Source: Lasiodiplodia sp. COLG20 (Eukaryota; Ascomycota; Dothideomycetes; Botryosphaeriales; Botryosphaeriaceae). From it: 64,000 nt of DNA. Of the stretch, positions 58,407-64,000 are shown in pieces. Made by a program: the position numbers and the translations under genes. The DNA lies in NCBI GenBank assembly GCA_009801085.1, contig VNWV01000001.1, forward strand, positions 2,170,001-2,234,000, read 5' to 3'. A model generated the notes under the pieces. It did no database searches. It was not told where the DNA came from and saw only the letters and a list, made by a program, of their open reading frames with translations. Each line of letters starts with the position of its first letter. Within the stretch, counting starts at the first letter, position 1.

Positions 58407-59156
58407 ATGGAGCAAATCACCCCAGACCTGTCGACAGCCTACCACGCCCTGCTCACCGAGATCCATTCACCACATAAGACGACTGCAGAGCCCTTGTGGG
58501 AAGCCTTCGAAAACGACTATCTGGACGATTCCGATTCCGCTTCTGTTGAGAGCGATGAAACAGTAGCCGGCGGCTTTGATCAATCCATTTCCCGCCCATC
58601 TCCACCTCCGCCGTCCCCCGACATGGACCACCGACTTCACTTCTTGCGAGACCCCGACTCGCGGCCCAAGACCACCGACACGCCTTCCACCAGCCCACTC
58701 TTTATCATCCTTGACATGTTGGACATCATGCTCGATCAGGCCCAGGCACAGCAGAGGTCGCAGAAATCGCAGAGGCAACAGAGGCCGCCCAGAACGAACG
58801 GGACGCCCTACCGCGAAATTCAAAGCGATATGGAAGCTAGCTGCGATCGTGTCGAAGAGCGGCTTCATCTCCACCGCTCCCGCAGCCAGAGCGGACCATT
58901 AGCACGCCGCCGCCATCACCGCTTGCGCCCGTCTCGGAGATCTGTTCCAGCCCTTGCTTTCCAGGAAATCAAACCTCAACCCGAGTCTGGCCTCGGCCCT
59001 GTGCAGTTGACGAAGATGATTGACATCCTGATGACTGAATGGCCGATGGTCGAGTCCGCCGTCCTCACCGCGCTTCATCAGAACCCCGGAGACAACATCA
59101 ACAAGTGCATACAGTTGCTTGGCAATGTCTTGCTCAACCGGGTTGCCCCCAAATGA
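58407..59156 (+). CDS. Hypothetical protein, acidic N-terminus and conserved-looking C-terminal helix region
   Basis: 249 aa from the ATG at 58407 (MEQITPDLSTAYHALL); the same frame is open from 58302, giving 284 aa. I recognise no family. The N-terminal part is acidic (DYLDDSDSASVESDE). A hydrophobic helix-like stretch (LFIILDMLDIMLDQAQAQQR) is followed by Gln/Arg-rich sequence. The C-terminal ~65 residues look folded (LTKMIDILMTEWPMVESAVL, then NINKCIQLLGNVLLNRV). No introns are needed. Probably a real but uncharacterised gene. Confidence 0.6.
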   Translation: MEQITPDLSTAYHALLTEIHSPHKTTAEPLWEAFENDYLDDSDSASVESDETVAGGFDQSISRPSPPPPSPDMDHRLHFLRDPDSRPKTTDTPSTSPLFIILDMLDIMLDQAQAQQRSQKSQRQQRPPRTNGTPYREIQSDMEASCDRVEERLHLHRSRSQSGPLARRRHHRLRPSRRSVPALAFQEIKPQPESGLGPVQLTKMIDILMTEWPMVESAVLTALHQNPGDNINKCIQLLGNVLLNRVAPK

Positions 59157-59790
59157 CATGGGGTTACGGAAGTGCAAAGGCGTTCTTCACCAACCATGCG
59201 CGCTCGCAAGATAGGCGCTGATATCGGTCGGGATCGACACGCTGGGGTTAGAGTTGCGGGCCCCATGCCGGGGTCAGTGTCAGTTTCAGTGGGGTCAAAT
59301 GTCGGCTATCGTGCGGATCCCGGCGCGTCGCCTGGCCATCCGTCAAGCCTCCCGTAACGGTTCCGTGCCTCAATGGAATTCCACGCGGTTGGCATCCGAG
59401 CCCTTCTCAACGTCCGAGGTTGCTCATTCCTCTTGTTGGTGGACGTCGTCTCCACAGAATGGTTCTGGCCGGGGCTGTTGATAGGCTCCGGCTAGAATAA
59501 TCGACGCAGGGACCACCCCTGTCCCCGCAAGCTCGAAGCTTCTGGTAGAGCCTGGGCACATCACGACTGCCGTTCACTTCATCCTCTCGACCCGAACTCG
59601 CATTTCAATGCGATAAGAAAAATACCATATGCATCCATAAAAGCGCGTTTCCGGTCCTCAAGCAGAAGCATCGTCCAAAGTTCAATTTATCGACATACAA
59701 CAATTGGCGCACGGTTAACACTTGTTTTATTTCGATTGGTCAATTTGTCTTTATTTTTTTCTTTGGAGAACAAAGACCCACCTCTCTACC
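59157..59790. other. Intergenic region between tandem plus-strand genes
   Basis: 634 bp. 3' UTR of the hypothetical gene and promoter of the transporter; T-rich just before the transporter ATG. No gene visible. Confidence 0.4.
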
Positions 59791-61250
59791 ATGAGCGACA
59801 GTGAAGACGGTGGATACAGCCCTTTGACATCGCGTTGGGCTGATGAGACTACGCCTCTGCTCAACACAGCCCAGATACCCGACCATGACGAACATGTGGT
59901 CACACAACAGCTCCACGCTGAACCTGATGACTTCCCTGAGGGTGGTTTTCGCGCATGGAGCGTTGTGTTTGGCAGCTGGTGTGCCATGGTCGCAGCATTT
60001 GGCATGCTCAACTCTATGGGTGTCATCCACGCGTGGCTTTCGTCTCATCAGCTCTCGAATCATTCGTACGCCGAGATTGGCTGGATCTTCAGCACTTTCA
60101 CTTTCTTGGTCTATTTCGGAAGCGTCCAGATTGGTAAGCATGACTTTTCGCTCGCAAGCGTCAGATCTTGCTAATCGTCGCGCATTAGGTCCTGTGTTTG
60201 ATACATACGGTTTGAAATACACGTTGATACCCGGTTGCGTGGGTCTAGTCATTTCAGTGTTTCTGTTCAGCATCTGTAGAGGTTTGTCCCCCCCTGATAC
60301 TACAAGCTTGAAAGCAAGGAGCTCACAAGGCCAAAGAGTACTGGCAATACATGCTGGACTGGGGCATCCTCGGTGGAATCTCCTGTTGCCTCATCTTCAC
60401 ACCGGCCATCGTCAGCATTGGACACTGGTTCATGCAGCGCCGAGCGCTAGCCACCAGTCTCGCCCTGACGGCTGGCGGAATCGGTGGAATACTGTTTCCA
60501 ATCATAATCCTGCGACTCGAGGGCAAGATCGGCTTCAATCGCTCGCTCCAGGTCATCGGCATCGTATGCGCGCTGCTCTGCGCCACGGCCGTCGCCACCA
60601 TCCGCACCCGGCTGCCCTTCAACACCAAGTCCGGCGCCTCGATCGACGTCCTTGCGCTGGTGCGCGACCCCGTCTACGCGGCGACTACGGCCGCCATCTT
60701 CTTCCTCGAGCTCGCCCTCTTCATCCCCGTCACGTACGTCACGTCGTACGCGCTGGACGCAGGCTTCGCGGCCGACCGCGCGTACGGCTTCCTCATCGCG
60801 CTCAACGCCGCGTCCATCGTCGGCCGCGGGCTTTCGGGCTGGCTCGCCGATGCGTGGGGCCGCTTCCGCGTCATGCTCCTCACGGCCGCCGCGTGCACGG
60901 TCATCACGCTGTTGTGGCTAGCCGCCGGACGCAACGCCGCGTTGCTCACAGCCTTCGCGGCGGCTTTCGGCTTCGCGTCCGGCAGCATTGTCGGCGTCAC
61001 CCCTGTCTGCGTCGCGCAGATCTGCCGCACGGAGGATTATGGGAAGCGCTATGGAACGACGTATTTCATCGTGAGCTTTGGCACGCTCGTTGGCATACCC
61101 CTTGCCGGCGCGATTCTTGAGACTGGAGGTGCGGCGCCAAATTATCCTGGCTTGATTGTGTTTTGTGCGGCGGTGTTTGGGGCTGGGTTTGCATTTTTTG
61201 TCGCTGCATACGGGAAGGCTGTGGGGTGGGATTTCAGAGTGAAATTTTAG
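59791..61250 (+). CDS. MFS transporter, monocarboxylate-porter type
   Basis: Exons 59791-60133, 60189-60281 and 60337-61250 (two 55-bp introns) give 449 aa. The cytosolic N-terminus (to about residue 50) ends in FPEGGFRAW, the hallmark lead-in of fungal monocarboxylate-transporter homologues. About twelve membrane segments follow, with FGMLNSMGVIHAW in TM1, GPVFDTYGLKY in the first loop and WFMQRRALATSLALTAGGIG after TM4. The second half carries GRGLSGWLADAWGRFRVML and YGKRYGTTYFIVSFGTLVGI. It probably sits in the plasma membrane. Many fungal members do not move lactate or pyruvate, so the substrate is open. Confidence 0.9.
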
Positions 61251-62135
61251 TTCGGAATTACGGAGTACGCATCATTAGGAGTTTGTCAAACGGATCCGTG
61301 CTTGTGCACGTGGGAAAATTGCATTCGTTTTCCGGAGTAAAGGGGGCATGGGAAGGCGTTGTTGGACTGAGTACAGACTTTTACATATCTTGATTGATAT
61401 TTGTTGATCCATCAACGCAGTTGCCAATGAATTTGAAGATTCTGACAGAATGCTCGTTGCTCGCCGATCTCCTCCGCCTGTAGATCCGCTGCTACTCTAC
61501 TCCCACAACCACGTGGCTTTAGCGTGTTTCTTATCAAAATTTCCCAACCATCATCCCTCGCTAGCAGCCTACCACTAGTGGTATTGATTCCTCCACCAAT
61601 GGATAAGCTCAGATAAGCGTCTAAGGAGGTGGGAGTGATCTGCACGCGGGGGAGATAAACAAGGAATATCCTTTTCTTTAAAATTGATTCTCTCCGCCCT
61701 AGACTAGGAATTTACATACAAGTCTATCTCTATACAGGGCTTTCTAGCCCCTCTGGAATCCCCTGGGTGCCACTCTCTTTTCATTGAATTGAGGTTTGTG
61801 TGAGAGCATTAGCAAATTTCTCAGGCATAAAAATTAAGGTTTTGCTGGTAGTCGCAGGCGACGCTGGAAGTAAGGGCTGTTTGCAAGTACGGGCACCCAA
61901 CAGCTCCAGTGATTCGATTCGCCTCCAGCCTCTTCAGAGCTAGCGGCAACTGCAGTTGCCGTTAACCGTATATGTCTAGATCCAGCCCTATTAGCTCTAT
62001 CAGTTGCAACCAGCCGCTGCTGTCCACGCAGAGAATTTAGCTGATGAGGAAGTTCTGCAGGAGTAAACCTCCCCGAATTCCTTAGGTAGCGTCGCTATCG
62101 TAAATGCAGTTCACCTTCTCCATCGTCCACACTAC
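61251..62135. other. Intergenic region between convergent genes
   Basis: About 885 bp, AT-rich, with only short ORFs. No element recognised. Confidence 0.4.
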
Positions 62136-63326
62136 TTAAACATCATGCTTAAACAACAAACGAAGTTCCGGCGCCTCTTCCACCCAAAAATCGACTCCAC
62201 CTAAGCCCTTCCCCTCTGCATTCGCAAAAAGCTCCCTCAGCAGCGCAGTTGTCAGCGTCGTCACCCTCGTTCCATCAATCGGCCCCACCCATGTGCGATT
62301 CAACACGCCCCTCTGATCCAGCAAATCGATCCACAACGGAATGTCGCTGAAATCCAAATGCCTCGTCCCATCCACCTGCAAATCCCGCAACCACCCAGTC
62401 TGCGCACCGTTAAAATGCGCCCACGTCGCATCTGAGCTCGCATTCCCTCCGAAATGCGCCTCGCTGTCGACCTCCAAAAACGGGCCCACGCCTCCCAAAT
62501 CCGGCGCCGCGACACTCGGATCGTCCTGCTCGCCCGCCGGATCCAGCAGCTGCAAAAACGAGCCATCCAGATTCGCCCCGCCAACCCCACCAAACAACTC
62601 ACCCTCCGCAGCCATCACGCCCGCCGCCGCCGCGCCGCCGACGCTGTGCCCGAACACACCAAAATGCGTGACGTTGAAGGGCGCGCCGTACAGGCGCACG
62701 AGGCTGGGAAAAAACGGCTCGCTCGCCGCGGCCAGCACGTCGGCGACGCGGAACGCGTACACGGCCCGCGCCTCGGCGGCCGTCGGCGGGTACGCGCTGA
62801 AGTCCGGGTAGCCGTAGACGCCGCCGCCGCCGCTGGCGCCGTAGGGCAGCGGCAGGTACGGCGCCTCGCCCGGGTGGTCGATGGCGACGACGGCGTGGCC
62901 GTGGGACGCGAGCTCGCTGAGGTACGCGGTGTAGGCCGACGCGGGCAGGCCGGCGCCGGGCGTGAAGAAGAGGGTTGGGTGGGGCGAGGTGCCGTTGGCG
63001 AAGGCGGGGGAGTGGTTGAGGAGGGTGGGGGCTTGGAATTGGAGGCGCGTTGTTAGTTGCGAGAGGGAGTGGGGCGGGAGGCCGATGGTGGATTCGAAGA
63101 TGCCGGCTGAGATGGCGTCGAGGTAGGGGACGGTGGTGTTGGGGGTTTGGAGGGTGGGGTAGTAGATGGTGAGGAGTATGAAGGTTCCTGGCGAGGTGGG
63201 GTCGTTGGGCGTCGTGTGGTTGAAGATGTGTTGCGTGTAGCCGACGTGGTACGGGCCTGTCGGGTCCCAGATGGATATCGCTCTCACGAGTGTGAAGCTG
63301 AAGATGGTCAAGGTAAGTAAAAGCAT
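62136..63326 (-). CDS. Secreted PAF-acetylhydrolase-like alpha/beta hydrolase
   Basis: A single exon of 396 aa with signal peptide MLLLTLTIFSFTLVRA. Motifs are SIWDPTGPYHVGYTQ near the N-terminus, FTPGAGLPASAYTAYLSELA, GHAVVAIDHPGEAP, the nucleophile elbow VFGHSVGGAAAAG, ANLDGSFLQLL with the likely acid residue, and GTRHLDFSDIPLW carrying the likely His. This order fits the platelet-activating-factor acetylhydrolase/plasma lipase-like group. Several NxT/S sites fit secretion. It is probably an extracellular esterase acting on short acyl esters; the natural substrate is unknown. Confidence 0.85.
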   Translation of the reverse strand: MLLLTLTIFSFTLVRAISIWDPTGPYHVGYTQHIFNHTTPNDPTSPGTFILLTIYYPTLQTPNTTVPYLDAISAGIFESTIGLPPHSLSQLTTRLQFQAPTLLNHSPAFANGTSPHPTLFFTPGAGLPASAYTAYLSELASHGHAVVAIDHPGEAPYLPLPYGASGGGGVYGYPDFSAYPPTAAEARAVYAFRVADVLAAASEPFFPSLVRLYGAPFNVTHFGVFGHSVGGAAAAGVMAAEGELFGGVGGANLDGSFLQLLDPAGEQDDPSVAAPDLGGVGPFLEVDSEAHFGGNASSDATWAHFNGAQTGWLRDLQVDGTRHLDFSDIPLWIDLLDQRGVLNRTWVGPIDGTRVTTLTTALLRELFANAEGKGLGGVDFWVEEAPELRLLFKHDV

Positions 63327-64000
63327 TGTGGATACCGAAGTGCGCTTCGACTGACGTCCATGTAACCTCCAGGCGGGGCAGAGCTTAAAAGGCCCCGGTC
63401 GAGATGTAAATCCTTGAGGCTTGAATCCTTCTCGAATCCTAGATATGTTGTCTGTACGCCATTGCCCAGTCAGGAGCCGTTGTGGAGCTCTGTTGGCGTG
63501 CTCCTATCTCACCTGCCAGATCCGCGTAGTTCCCGTCCCGTAGCGCTTACTGTGGCTGACCTAACACCACCCCCGCAACTCCTCAGCTACAAAACGTCCA
63601 TGAAGCCTGCATTGTTCTCAGATCAAATAAATATCAATCTAGTTCTCGTGAAAAGTTCTAATCTATGGGATTAGGTAAGAACCTTTGTATCATATAGAAA
63701 TTTCTCCTCCGTCTAGTATGTCAATCTCAGGGGAAATCTTGCGACAGCAACAATATCACTAGATATTCTACCACATTTGAATAGTTTGCGTTCTTATAGC
63801 TCTTCAATCAACTCCACCCTAAGCTGCAGAGCAGTTCGTAATGCTTGATTTCTGTTGCAATGTCTGAAGGAAGCCTGTCTTGTATGTTTTGCATGGGGCG
63901 CAGAAAAGATTTGGAGTAATCACAGAGCTTGAATCAAGTATAACATCCAAGATTTTTACTAGAACAAATGAAATTTCTTTTCTACAAACGAAATTACGCT
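63327..64000. other. Terminal intergenic sequence
   Basis: About 670 bp up to the window end, AT-rich in the last 300 bp. One 86-codon ORF without similarity; nothing else seen. Confidence 0.4.

Overview
The window is nuclear DNA from a filamentous ascomycete (Pezizomycotina). The genes are interrupted by short introns of about 47-95 bp with GT-AG ends. The gene set includes Zn(II)2Cys6 transcription factors, a HET-domain protein, a GH12 cellulase, a fused tryptophan synthase and an indoleamine 2,3-dioxygenase, a combination typical of Pezizomycotina. No genus can be named from the sequence alone. I find no rRNA, tRNA, CRISPR array or intact transposon.

Left part (1-5.8 kb): a secreted GH12 glucanase with a Ser/Thr-rich tail (+), then a 960-aa beta-propeller-like protein ending in a CaaX prenylation box (-).

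Aromatic and indole metabolism (7.8-28.5 kb): a secreted flavin amine oxidase, 2,3-dihydroxybenzoate decarboxylase, indoleamine 2,3-dioxygenase and kynureninase (divergent, 371 bp apart), a 746-aa zinc-cluster regulator, a fused tryptophan-synthase-like protein, a short zinc-cluster protein, an alpha/beta hydrolase and an FAD monooxygenase. Dioxygenase and kynureninase lead from tryptophan towards anthranilate; the decarboxylase turns 2,3-dihydroxybenzoate into catechol. The tryptophan-synthase-like protein has an intact beta (indole + serine) half, but its alpha half has lost all three phosphate-binding elements. I infer a candidate indole/tryptophan-to-catechol catabolic cluster. Repeated CGG hexamers occur in two of its promoters.

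Middle part (28.5-47.2 kb): AT-richer, gene-poor stretches alternating with fungal accessory genes: an F-box-like protein, two ~650-aa membrane proteins with large ectodomains, a 97-aa protein with a duplicated repeat, a HET-domain protein, a CorA-like membrane protein and an 827-aa HET-like membrane protein whose first exon is only the ATG. This resembles an allorecognition or innate-immunity island.

Right part (47.4-64 kb): a secreted type-B carboxylesterase with a suspicious first splice junction, a ~2009-aa repeat-built putative GPI-anchored wall protein, a hypothetical protein, an MFS monocarboxylate-type transporter and a secreted PAF-acetylhydrolase-like esterase.

Exon boundaries were worked out by hand from splice signals and reading frame. 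They are well constrained where the family is recognisable and weaker for the CorA-like N-terminus, the 827-aa protein, the short zinc-cluster protein and the F-box-like protein.
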